DNA of 64,000 nucleotides from JAFGFY01 sp964520425. Lineage in GTDB: Bacteria > Desulfobacterota > DSM-4660 > Desulfatiglandales > HGW-15. A model generated the notes under the pieces. That model did no database searches and was not told the origin of the DNA. It saw only the letters and a list, made by a program, of their open reading frames with translations. Below, piece after piece: positions 45,016 to 52,838 of the stretch; the stretch's first letter is position 1; every line of letters starts with the position of its first letter. Location: NCBI GenBank assembly GCA_964520425.1, contig CAZFMX010000005.1, forward strand, positions 1 through 64,000, in the 5' to 3' direction. The translations under genes were made by a program, and so were the position numbers.

Positions 45016-45900
45016 ATGAAAAGAAGACCTCAAAGAAAAGATGCGCATTCCAACATAGGCAGCCTATATCGTGAAAAGACCGGATCAAAGGCCTCAGAAT
45101 TCGGTGAGAAAGAGGACCCCAATAAGTCTTCTAGTGAGGAACGGATTGTAGAACTCCTGGAAGAGAACAAGGTGCTGCAAGAGGAAAAAGCCCAGTGTCC
45201 TATGGCGGAAGATGCCCTTCTAATGGCCATCGAGGAAAAAGAAAGGCAAATTCGGTCTATGGCCTTCCATCATACGGTTTCAGAAGAACGATTACGGCGA
45301 AAGCTCTCCTCGTATCTCCATAGCAACATCTGTCAGTCCTTGGGAATTGTCAAGATGAAGCTGAACAGCCTTATTAAATCCATCTCTCCCTCGAATTCTA
45401 GGTCCTCTTTGGAGGAAGTGACACAACTCGTCCAATCAACGATTGCGGACGTTCGATCAGTAATTGCAGATCTCAGCCCGGCGGTGCTCCATGAACTCGG
45501 GTTGGAGGCAGGCCTTGAATGGCTGTCCGGGCAATTCCATGAGCAAAACGACATTCCATGTACCTTTGAGAATGATCATTTTTCAAAACCCATGAAGGAA
45601 GAGACAGGTGTTTTACTCTTCTACTCGATCCGTGATTTACTCATGAATGTAGCCAACCACGCGCGAGCTTGCAGCGCCAATATACGCGTCTCACGAAAGA
45701 AGGACAAGCTGCACATTGTTGTAGAAGATGACGGGGTGGGGTTCATACCTTCAGACAATGGCCTGCCGTACTGGGAAGAAGGCAAGTTCGGATTGTTCGG
45801 CATTCAAGAGCGAATGAGTTCCATAGGAGGATCAATGGAAATCGTTTCAGCGAAAGGCAAGGGAACCCGTGTCACCCTTGTAGCACCACTTCAAAGATGA
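45016..45900 (+). CDS. Sensor histidine kinase, NarL-partner type (HisKA_3)
   Basis: About 294 residues from ATG 45016; a TTG at 44974 is the alternative. No membrane segment, so it is cytoplasmic. A coiled-coil region (about 45-95) leads into the HisKA_3 helix with the phospho-histidine in SYLHSNICQSLGIVKMKL. DVRSVIADLSPAVLHELGLE is the second helix typical of this class. The HATPase domain follows: RDLLMNVANHARA (N box), VVEDDGVGFIP (G1) and GLFGIQERMSSIGG (G2). It pairs with the response regulator 19 bases downstream. The signal is unknown. Confidence 0.9.
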   Translation: MKRRPQRKDAHSNIGSLYREKTGSKASEFGEKEDPNKSSSEERIVELLEENKVLQEEKAQCPMAEDALLMAIEEKERQIRSMAFHHTVSEERLRRKLSSYLHSNICQSLGIVKMKLNSLIKSISPSNSRSSLEEVTQLVQSTIADVRSVIADLSPAVLHELGLEAGLEWLSGQFHEQNDIPCTFENDHFSKPMKEETGVLLFYSIRDLLMNVANHARACSANIRVSRKKDKLHIVVEDDGVGFIPSDNGLPYWEEGKFGLFGIQERMSSIGGSMEIVSAKGKGTRVTLVAPLQR

Positions 45901-45919
45901 AGAAAAAAGGAGAAAATCT

Positions 45920-46576
45920 ATGAGCATTCGAATCATCCTGGCAGAAGACCACAAAATCACACGTGAAGGACTCGTTAATATGATAAAAGATCAGCCGGGT
46001 ATGGAAGTCGTGGGTGAAGCCGGAAATGGGAGAGAGGCGATCCAGTTAGCCCGGGAGCTTGCCCCGGATCTGGTGATTATGGATGTCACGATGCCCGGTT
46101 TAAATGGGATAGACGCGACAAGCATAATCACTTCAAGCGTCAAGAATATCAGGGTGATTGCTCTCTCCATGTATTCAGATAAGCAATTCGTGCAAGGGAT
46201 GATGCAGGCGGGGGCTTCAGGGTATTTGCTTAAAGACTGCGCCTTTGACGAATTGGTCCAAGCCGTTCGAGCCGTATTTAAAGGCGACACCTACCTCAGT
46301 CCTGGAATAGCAGGTATTGTGGTCGAGGACTATGTCAGCAGACTGTTAAAATCCGCTTCTTCCGCCTCCAGTATCTTGACTAAAAGAGAACGGGAGGTCC
46401 TTCAGTTGATCTCAGAGGGCGAGAGCACGAAACACATTGCCATCAAGTTGGCCATCAGTGTCAAGACCGTGGAAACTCATCGGCGACAGATGATGGGAAA
46501 GATTGGGATTCGTACGGTCGCCGGTCTCACAAAATATGCCATTCGGGAAGGGCTGACCTCCCCGCACCTTTATTAG
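45920..46576 (+). CDS. NarL/FixJ family response regulator
   Basis: 218 residues; AAAAAGGAG precedes ATG 45920. The receiver domain has the acidic pair in LAEDHKI, the phospho-acceptor Asp55 in DLVIMDVTMPG, the threonine/serine region VIALSMYSD and the lysine in YLLKDCAF. The LuxR-type helix-turn-helix is at the C-terminus: LTKREREVLQLISEGESTKH, IAIKLAISVKTVETHRRQMM. It would be phosphorylated by the adjacent kinase. The two genes form a compact two-gene operon. Confidence 0.94.
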   Translation: MSIRIILAEDHKITREGLVNMIKDQPGMEVVGEAGNGREAIQLARELAPDLVIMDVTMPGLNGIDATSIITSSVKNIRVIALSMYSDKQFVQGMMQAGASGYLLKDCAFDELVQAVRAVFKGDTYLSPGIAGIVVEDYVSRLLKSASSASSILTKREREVLQLISEGESTKHIAIKLAISVKTVETHRRQMMGKIGIRTVAGLTKYAIREGLTSPHLY

Positions 46577-46601
46577 TCCTTTCAGAGTCTTTCCTTCTTC
46601 C

Positions 46602-47057
46602 TCACCCTTCGCTTGAGTTGTCGGCATCCTTCTTCAGCTTTCGAATCACGATCTTCTGCACCTTCTCCCTCAACATACTGTAGTACCTATCCTTTTCATT
46701 CCATATGATAGCGCTTGTACTCCCTCCGTCAGCCTCTTCCAGCATCATACTCCCCTGTTGATCGGTCTTATAGTCTTCACAGATAAACAGATTTGTTCCC
46801 TCGATGTCATCTAACAGGAGCGTGAACAAAGCCGCATAACTGGGACGGGTATGATCGGCAAAACTCACCAATATATCCTTTTTCTTACTCAGGACCACAA
46901 GCGCGTAGTCTGTTCTCAAGTAAAATTCATTGTTATAGAACTGGCCTTTTGAATAGGCCTTTTTCCCTTTATAGAACCTCTCGAAAACCGCCTCAATGTC
47001 CTTCATAATCCTTTTCTCTTCTTCACTCGCCTCCACTGTCTCGACATCCTCTCCCAT
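46602..47057 (-). CDS. Hypothetical protein
   Basis: 151 residues, no family recognised. The N-terminus is acidic and helical (VEASEEEKRIMKDIEAVFER), the middle has beta-strand patterns (FYLRTDYALVVLSKKKDILV, NLFICEDYKTDQQG), and the C-terminus is basic (REKVQKIVIRKLKKDAD). There is no signal peptide or membrane segment. It is convergent with the response regulator gene. The sequence is complex and looks like a genuine cytoplasmic protein. Confidence 0.65.
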   Translation of the reverse strand: MGEDVETVEASEEEKRIMKDIEAVFERFYKGKKAYSKGQFYNNEFYLRTDYALVVLSKKKDILVSFADHTRPSYAALFTLLLDDIEGTNLFICEDYKTDQQGSMMLEEADGGSTSAIIWNEKDRYYSMLREKVQKIVIRKLKKDADNSSEG

Positions 47058-47140
47058 CGGTTTATTCCCTCTTTCATAAGTATCGACCTGCTTTTTTCAG
47101 AACTCTGATGTTATGCAGTCCATCAACGATCAGACATCCC

Positions 47141-47282
47141 GAGACCTTTGAAAAACACATTCTTTTGCCCAATCTCTGCGTCAGACTCCATTTTTGATCC
47201 TCGAAATACTAAAGGTATTCCTGCGGTTAAAATTCTCGTCTTTCTTGACCTTGAATAAAATAGAGCATTTTTCAAAGGCCTC
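47141..47282. repeat. Palindromic repeat family A, copy 3 (inverted, without inner hairpin)
   Basis: 142 bases, termini GAGACCTTTGAAAAAC and TTTTTCAAAGGCCTC. The interior is the reverse complement of the family A core (CCCAATCTCTGCGTCAGACT, ATCCTCGAAATACT, GGTATTCCTGCGGTTAAAAT, TTCTTGACCTTGAA). It lacks the CCCGATTTTCATCGGG hairpin found in copies 1 and 2. Confidence 0.88.
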
Positions 47283-47371
47283 ATCCCTTCAACGACATCT
47301 ACTTCAACAATAATTTCATGTTGTGATCAAAACATCAAACCTTTTTTCCTTTACGCAGATCTTCTTACATC

Positions 47372-47465
47372 AGTGTCCTGGATCAAGCAAAACACGTCCA
47401 AATCATCGAGAATTCTGTCAAAAACCGTGACTATTAGTCTCAGAAAATAGAACATGAGGCACTAG
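47372..47465. repeat. Family C, internally deleted copy 4
   Basis: 94 bases from AGTGTCCTGGATCAAG to GAGGCACTAG. It carries both ends of family C (tail words ATCGAGAATTC, TGACTATTAGTCTCAG) but has only CACGTCC where the full copies carry the roughly 230-base hairpin. Confidence 0.75.
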
Positions 47466-47468
47466 TTA

Positions 47469-47497
47469 TTGACATCACCTTTCCCAATTGCTACTAA
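47469..47497 (+). promoter_or_regulatory. Candidate promoter of the RNase II/R gene
   Basis: TTGACA (47469-47474), a 17-base spacer and TACTAA (47492-47497), 22 bases before the start codon. It begins 4 bases after the deleted family C copy. Confidence 0.45.
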
Positions 47498-47518
47498 ACC
47501 CTCGAGGTTTTCATAGGA

Positions 47519-49498
47519 ATGAATCAAGGGAAAATCATAGAATTTATTGATCAAGGCAGATTTATCTGCACCCTATGCCTACAGGACAAAGGAAGCAAGC
47601 TCCACCTGTTGACCCCACTTAACCGTGAGGTCAATATCTCCCCCAAAAGGGCTCTTCTATTCTCAAAGGCGTCCCTAGACATCGGTATGCCCAGGGAAGA
47701 ACTCTTAAATAGATTAAAAGAGATCGAAGCACGGAGAAAAAAGTTACAGGAAGACGTGCATGTCAAGGAACTTTGGGAGTTAGTGCGGGATGGGCAGGAG
47801 CATTTTGATTACATGGATCTTGGCCAACTCTGCTTTGGAGAAGAGATCACAGACGATCATATCTCTGCGCTGGTCAGGACCCTATTTGACGACAGACTCT
47901 ATTTCAAGTTGAAGGATGGTCGTTTTCTCCCCCATTCTGAAGAAATGGTGAATCAAATCATCAAACAGAGGGAGGAGGAGGCTCGAAGAGAAACAAGACT
48001 GAAAGAGGGAGGTGCTTGGCTGAGGAATCACGTACAGAATAAACCGGTCCAACCCCCTTCTTGTAAGGATGAGATTATCGACCTCCTTATCGAATTGGCC
48101 CTTTACGGAAAAGGGGCTTCAGACTTCAGGCATGGAAAGGATCTGCTCCTCAGGGCGGGAATAACAGACATTCAAAGGGTCAGGAGTCTCCTTGTTGGCC
48201 TTGGCGTCTGGGGGGAGGATGAAAACCTCGACCTTCATCGTCTAGATATCAGCACTTCCTTTAGTGAAGACCTACTGAAGGAGTCGGAACAACTCATCGA
48301 AGTCGGCATCGAAGAGGCTGGGCGTGAGGACCTTCGAGATCTGAGCACGTTCACCGTTGACGGCCCTGACACCAAAGACTTTGATGACGCTCTGAGCATC
48401 GAAATTTCATCTGATTCTGTTCTCCTTGGTATTCATATAGCCGATGTCGCGGGAGTCGTTCCTCCTGACAGTCTCCTCGACAAGGAGGCCTCACAACGGG
48501 GATCTTCTCTTTATCTTCCTCGTAACAGCTTTCCCATGATCCCGCCGAACCTGTCCCAGGACACCTTGAGCCTGAAGAAGGGCTGTGATCGCCCCGCCAT
48601 ATCTCTCATGTGCCGCTTTAATAAAGGCGGCGAGCTTGTAGACTACAGATTTGTATTGAGCGTGTTGAGGGTCAGACGTCAACTCACCTATGACGAAGTG
48701 AACGACATTTACAAAGAAGAGGCTTTGTTGAAGCAGGCCTATGAATTGAGTCAAGAGTTGAGGAAGAAACGAATCAACCAAGGAGCCCTTATCCTTTCCC
48801 TTCCCGATGTCTGGTTCACCATCCATCCCGATTCATCTATCTCTTTAGAAATGTCGGAACAGGAAACTCCCTCTCGAATGATGGTGGCCGAATTCATGAT
48901 CCTCTACAATTGGCTGGCAGCCAAGTTTTGCCAGGAGTATGACATTCCGGTTCTCTATAGAAGCCAGGAAAAACCCAGTGAAGAGCTATCCATTGGCGAT
49001 GAAGGTTACTACTATTATGTCTTCAAACAGCGCCGTAAGCTCAGTCCTCTCATGATCGATACGGACGCCCGCCCTCACGCTGGGCTTGGTCTGGATATGT
49101 ATACCAATGTTACCTCTCCCATTAGGAGATACTTGGACCTAGTGGTTCAACGGCAGATGAGGCGTTATCTGTCGGGGGAATCTTCCATGTACAACAAAGA
49201 ACAACTGCAAGAGATAAGGATGTCGGTTCAACCCTTATTGCGGACTCTTGACACCATGAAACGAGACCGTATTCGTTACTGGACGCAAAAGTATCTCCTT
49301 TCTCATCTAGGAGAGAGGTTTCCCGCCATGGTCCTTGATATACTGAGGAACAGGTATCGAATCCTTTTGACGGACTTTCTGCTTGTGACGGAAGTAAAGA
49401 AAGAAAACAGCCAGGAATTTCATCAGGGTCAGCAGATTATGGTAAAAATAAAAAAGAGCGATCCCTGGAATGACCTGTTGAGTTTGGAGTGTAAATAA
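47519..49498 (+). CDS. RNB-domain exoribonuclease (RNase II/R family)
   Basis: 659 residues; AGG about 2-4 bases before ATG 47519. A divergent N-terminal part (1-220) has a short OB-like start (GKIIEFIDQGRFICTLCLQD) and a long helical region. The RNB catalytic domain starts near 275: DLSTFTVDGPDTKDFDDALS holds the conserved aspartates, then HIADVAGVV, SLYLPRNSFPMIPPNLSQDT, LMCRFNKGGELVDYRF, MVAEFMILYNWLAAKFC and the distal TNVTSPIRRYLDLVVQRQM. A C-terminal S1-like tail is short. It degrades RNA 3-prime to 5-prime. The N-terminus differs from E. coli RNase II and RNase R, as in other bacterial RNB variants. Confidence 0.9.
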   Translation: MNQGKIIEFIDQGRFICTLCLQDKGSKLHLLTPLNREVNISPKRALLFSKASLDIGMPREELLNRLKEIEARRKKLQEDVHVKELWELVRDGQEHFDYMDLGQLCFGEEITDDHISALVRTLFDDRLYFKLKDGRFLPHSEEMVNQIIKQREEEARRETRLKEGGAWLRNHVQNKPVQPPSCKDEIIDLLIELALYGKGASDFRHGKDLLLRAGITDIQRVRSLLVGLGVWGEDENLDLHRLDISTSFSEDLLKESEQLIEVGIEEAGREDLRDLSTFTVDGPDTKDFDDALSIEISSDSVLLGIHIADVAGVVPPDSLLDKEASQRGSSLYLPRNSFPMIPPNLSQDTLSLKKGCDRPAISLMCRFNKGGELVDYRFVLSVLRVRRQLTYDEVNDIYKEEALLKQAYELSQELRKKRINQGALILSLPDVWFTIHPDSSISLEMSEQETPSRMMVAEFMILYNWLAAKFCQEYDIPVLYRSQEKPSEELSIGDEGYYYYVFKQRRKLSPLMIDTDARPHAGLGLDMYTNVTSPIRRYLDLVVQRQMRRYLSGESSMYNKEQLQEIRMSVQPLLRTLDTMKRDRIRYWTQKYLLSHLGERFPAMVLDILRNRYRILLTDFLLVTEVKKENSQEFHQGQQIMVKIKKSDPWNDLLSLECK

Positions 49499-49622
49499 AA
49501 GAATGGTATAGGTCTAGGGTGTACGGTCTAAGGCCTACAGTAGTCCAGGGGCTGTTATTCCTAAACCCTATACCTTAGACCTTATACCTTGTGCCCTATG
49601 TCGTGCGCCTTGAGCCTTTCTT

Positions 49623-51383
49623 TTATTCCATCCGGAAATACACCTGGCCTAAAACCAATGTCCCCTTCTTTACCTGGACGGGATGATGGCTATCCCCTTC
49701 CAAGGCACACAATGCCCTGAGTTCCTTCACTTCACCAGGCTTTAGAAGATGCTCATTGATTTTCAGGCGGATGTCGGTCTCACTATATAAATTCGTCTCT
49801 ATTGCTTCCAGGCATATCCGACTATCCATGGATAGGGACACCATATCCTCCGACCTCAGGTAAACGTGACGGTGATCGTCTATCTTAAGAACCATATAAT
49901 CCATTTTGGGAGGGACAAGCCTGACGACCATCCGGCCCAAAACACGATCGTTCTCTGAAGCGATGATTTCGTAGAGTTCCCCCTTATTGTCCAAAGAGTA
50001 TCTCGTGAGGAGACCTGCCTCCGTGTGAATGAGATAACCCCGGTCTTCGCCTGTGTTGTTCTTGAGATTGCCGACAAATCCCTTGAAATTGATCGTGACC
50101 CCTGATGAGTCCGTCGGAGAGGGAAGAATATCCACAATCTTAAGAGCATCTCCCCTGACCAGATCAAGGGTCTCTCCATCAGCCACGAGAACGCGATACC
50201 CCTTTATTTCAATCACAAAAAACTCCACCCTTCTGGTCCGGGTTGGTTGTCTGTCTTGCCCCAGCCTGCTCTCAGATATTCTAACCGGGATTTCGGCAAA
50301 GACATCATTGTCCTTTCTCACAAGGATACTTGTATCTTCCAAAATGACAAACTCTCGGCGATAATCGTTCAGATCGCCGTGTCCAAGGATATCGAGGCTT
50401 AGTCCCCTTTCGTAATTCGATTCGATATGGGAGATCTGAATGGCGTCACCAGCCTTCACTCGCAGGGTTTGATTTTGCTTGACCACGATGGGGATTTGCC
50501 CGTTGAGGGAAACCACCAGGTAGTTCAGGACGGGGGGCTCCAGTTCGAGCCCTGGGGATTCAGGGATAATTCCGAAGATCTCCTTGAATGCATTGATAAT
50601 GAGGTTATGATATCGCACCTTGAGATCAATGGAGGGAAGGAACTTTGATGTTTCAACCCCAAAGGCGGGGATATAGTGGTTAGTGAGGGCGTAATATGTG
50701 GCCGAATTCCGCTGTTCACGGTGTAGGCTGTCTTCGTCCTCTGTTCTTGTATTCATGAAATGGAATTTGTGAAGATCGTTTTGAATATGGGGATTGACCT
50801 GACTGATGACCTTTTTGGCCATCTCCTCCAGCTTGATGACGGTGTCAGTCCCCGGAATCTTGTATTCCGCACAATCGGCGATGACGGACTGGCCAAAGCG
50901 GGTTGGATTTCGCCATTTGTCAATGTATTCGGGGTAATAATACCCTGATCCGTCATGGAGGTTCAGAAGATAATCACTTTCATTGATCAGCTCTTTCAGC
51001 TTGGTCACAATCTTGTCTTCCATGCTGCTGGACGTATCCTCAGGGCTGAATTTTCTGTTCATATCGCCGTTAGGGCCCCTTTGATTGAGGATAATTGAGT
51101 AGAAATTGGCCCTCGGAACCACAATGAGATTTCCTTTTTGAAGGCTCATGTCGGCATAGAGGTCGGCGGAGAGGAATCCTCCCGGCTCATTCCCCTGTAT
51201 CCCTCCTATGAGCATCAAGGTCTTTCCAGGTTCTTTTCCATAAATCCTGTATATGTTCAGCTCATAGGCCGTGTTGGGGAAATAGATAAGGTGCTCTCTC
51301 TTGGAGAAGGCCTGAGAGGGAAAAACGCATTGGAATAACAGGATCATCCAGAGGCAAAGAAGAGAGACTCTTCTACCAGGCAT
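49623..51383 (-). CDS. M14/M99-type zinc carboxypeptidase, Csd4-like (D,L-carboxypeptidase candidate)
   Basis: About 586 residues from ATG 51383 (MPGRRVSLLCLWMILLFQCV), 27 bases after the upstream stop; the open frame reaches 51455. A signal peptide covers about 1-27. The metal site is the unusual Q-x-x-E form: Gln63 and Glu66 in LIGGIQGNEPGG, with the histidine ligand in LLNLHDGSGYYYPEY. The known example with glutamine as zinc ligand is Csd4 of Helicobacter pylori (peptidase family M99), which trims peptidoglycan tripeptides to dipeptides and controls helical shape. RGPNGDMNRKF is the M14 arginine region. The C-terminal 250 residues are beta-rich repeats. It follows an L,D-transpeptidase-fold gene, as expected for sequential peptide trimming. 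Confidence 0.85.
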   Translation of the reverse strand: MPGRRVSLLCLWMILLFQCVFPSQAFSKREHLIYFPNTAYELNIYRIYGKEPGKTLMLIGGIQGNEPGGFLSADLYADMSLQKGNLIVVPRANFYSIILNQRGPNGDMNRKFSPEDTSSSMEDKIVTKLKELINESDYLLNLHDGSGYYYPEYIDKWRNPTRFGQSVIADCAEYKIPGTDTVIKLEEMAKKVISQVNPHIQNDLHKFHFMNTRTEDEDSLHREQRNSATYYALTNHYIPAFGVETSKFLPSIDLKVRYHNLIINAFKEIFGIIPESPGLELEPPVLNYLVVSLNGQIPIVVKQNQTLRVKAGDAIQISHIESNYERGLSLDILGHGDLNDYRREFVILEDTSILVRKDNDVFAEIPVRISESRLGQDRQPTRTRRVEFFVIEIKGYRVLVADGETLDLVRGDALKIVDILPSPTDSSGVTINFKGFVGNLKNNTGEDRGYLIHTEAGLLTRYSLDNKGELYEIIASENDRVLGRMVVRLVPPKMDYMVLKIDDHRHVYLRSEDMVSLSMDSRICLEAIETNLYSETDIRLKINEHLLKPGEVKELRALCALEGDSHHPVQVKKGTLVLGQVYFRME

Positions 51384-51409
51384 GGAACCTAGCCCCTTCA
51401 AGCCCGGCA

Positions 51410-52744
51410 CTAATCCGTTTGTATCGGCTGCCATTCCTCTTCCTTGATCCTCCAATCCTGCCCTTTCTTGACAACAACCAAATTCTTAATACCGTAGTCC
51501 TGATACGCATCGGCCTCATATATCTGTTTAAACCTAACCTTTGCCTCTCGAGTAGAGGCAGGCAAGATTTCCAGGTCCGTGATCACTATGTTTATAGAAC
51601 GATATTTTCGGTTCAGTTTTTCTCTGTGCATCCTCCACGTACGCAGGTCCATTCCGCGGGAGGTAAATCCCGTGTCGTAGCACAGGATATATCCCTCGAG
51701 ATCTTTTTCTTCCCAGGCAACTTGCCAAGCCAAAATGAATCTTCTAATTTCTTCCTGGGTGGAGAAGTATGAGTCCTTGGGTGGTCCCCACCTGAGCGCC
51801 TTCTTTTCGAAAAACTCCCCTACGATTTTCCACTCCTTACTGTTCTGTTGGAGATAAAGGCGTTTTTCACCTTCGCTCTGAAGCCTCTCGGTCTGATAGC
51901 GTTGGTCAAACTTGGCCAGAATGGTGTTTCCATCCTTAAGCAGCCAAAGATTCTCAATGTCCACCATAATCTGCTTATAACTTCTGGCAAGCCGAGCCTT
52001 GTATTCTTTGTACTGGTTCCAGTCTCTTCCTCCCAAGATAAAGCGTGGATTGTAAAACGACATGTATTGGTCGACCATCTTACCTTGCCAGGCCCTTCGC
52101 CAGGTCTCGATGATCTCCAATAACTCTCCTTTTTCCTTTTCCTGTTGGCTCCGTTCCACCATCTCGATCCGGGAGCATATAACGGCAGGCGTATCATGCA
52201 ATGTGACGAAAGAAGCAAGGTCCTCGATATTGTGGTTCTCCAGGACGATACACCCATTTGAATCATTGGGTTTTAGAGGTTTGTCCGTTCCATGAAACCA
52301 GATCCCGTACCCCCCGTTTCCCTTTTTCTCGTCCATGGGATTGGGGTAATCGATGGGGAAGGCCCTGACTCCGTATATGGGAGAAAGATCCTTCTCGAGA
52401 TATGAATGAATGAAAAAATAGATGCCTTCAGGCGTTTTCTTGTCGTTTTGTCTCACCTTTGGGCCGTCATTCTCCCCTGTGGAACACTTGTAGGTCCTGA
52501 TGGGTCTTGAGAGATCCTTCCATTGATACACAAAGGTCTTCTGGATGGATTTATCCACAAGGACCACATACTCAGAGCCTTTCGCCGGTCGATACAATAG
52601 TGGCGATGGAATCAGCTCCGCCTCGAATGCCGATTGCCTTGAGGAATCAGCCCCACAGGGGTAGGTCCGCAACAGGAAAATAGAGAGGATTAGAGTGAAC
52701 AGCGGTGGCCCTAGTTTGGATGAGGTTATGAAACGTATTTTCAT
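51410..52744 (-). CDS. YkuD-fold protein with two NTF2-like domains, Csd6-like (L,D-carboxypeptidase or transpeptidase)
   Basis: 444 residues from ATG 52744. Signal peptide PLFTLILSIFLLRTYPCGA. The YkuD domain (about 55-190) has LVDKSIQKTFVYQW, KKTPEGIYFF, His151 in YGIWFHGTDKPLKPND and the catalytic Cys165 in SNGCIVLEN. Two successive NTF2/SnoaL-like domains follow: LLEIIETWRRAWQGKMVDQY... and EEIRRFILAWQVAWEEKDLE.... This layout (YkuD plus NTF2-like pocket) is that of Csd6 of H. pylori and Pgp2 of Campylobacter, which act as L,D-carboxypeptidases (tetra- to tripeptide) despite the transpeptidase fold. Here the NTF2 unit is duplicated. Immediately upstream of the Csd4-like gene. Confidence 0.88.
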   Translation of the reverse strand: MKIRFITSSKLGPPLFTLILSIFLLRTYPCGADSSRQSAFEAELIPSPLLYRPAKGSEYVVLVDKSIQKTFVYQWKDLSRPIRTYKCSTGENDGPKVRQNDKKTPEGIYFFIHSYLEKDLSPIYGVRAFPIDYPNPMDEKKGNGGYGIWFHGTDKPLKPNDSNGCIVLENHNIEDLASFVTLHDTPAVICSRIEMVERSQQEKEKGELLEIIETWRRAWQGKMVDQYMSFYNPRFILGGRDWNQYKEYKARLARSYKQIMVDIENLWLLKDGNTILAKFDQRYQTERLQSEGEKRLYLQQNSKEWKIVGEFFEKKALRWGPPKDSYFSTQEEIRRFILAWQVAWEEKDLEGYILCYDTGFTSRGMDLRTWRMHREKLNRKYRSINIVITDLEILPASTREAKVRFKQIYEADAYQDYGIKNLVVVKKGQDWRIKEEEWQPIQTD

Positions 52745-52838
52745 TACTTGTCGCACCCTTGCTTCTCTCTTCTTTCTTAATCTTTACACCTTACATCCTA
52801 TTCTTTACACCGTACACCGTATACCTTGTACATTTCCT

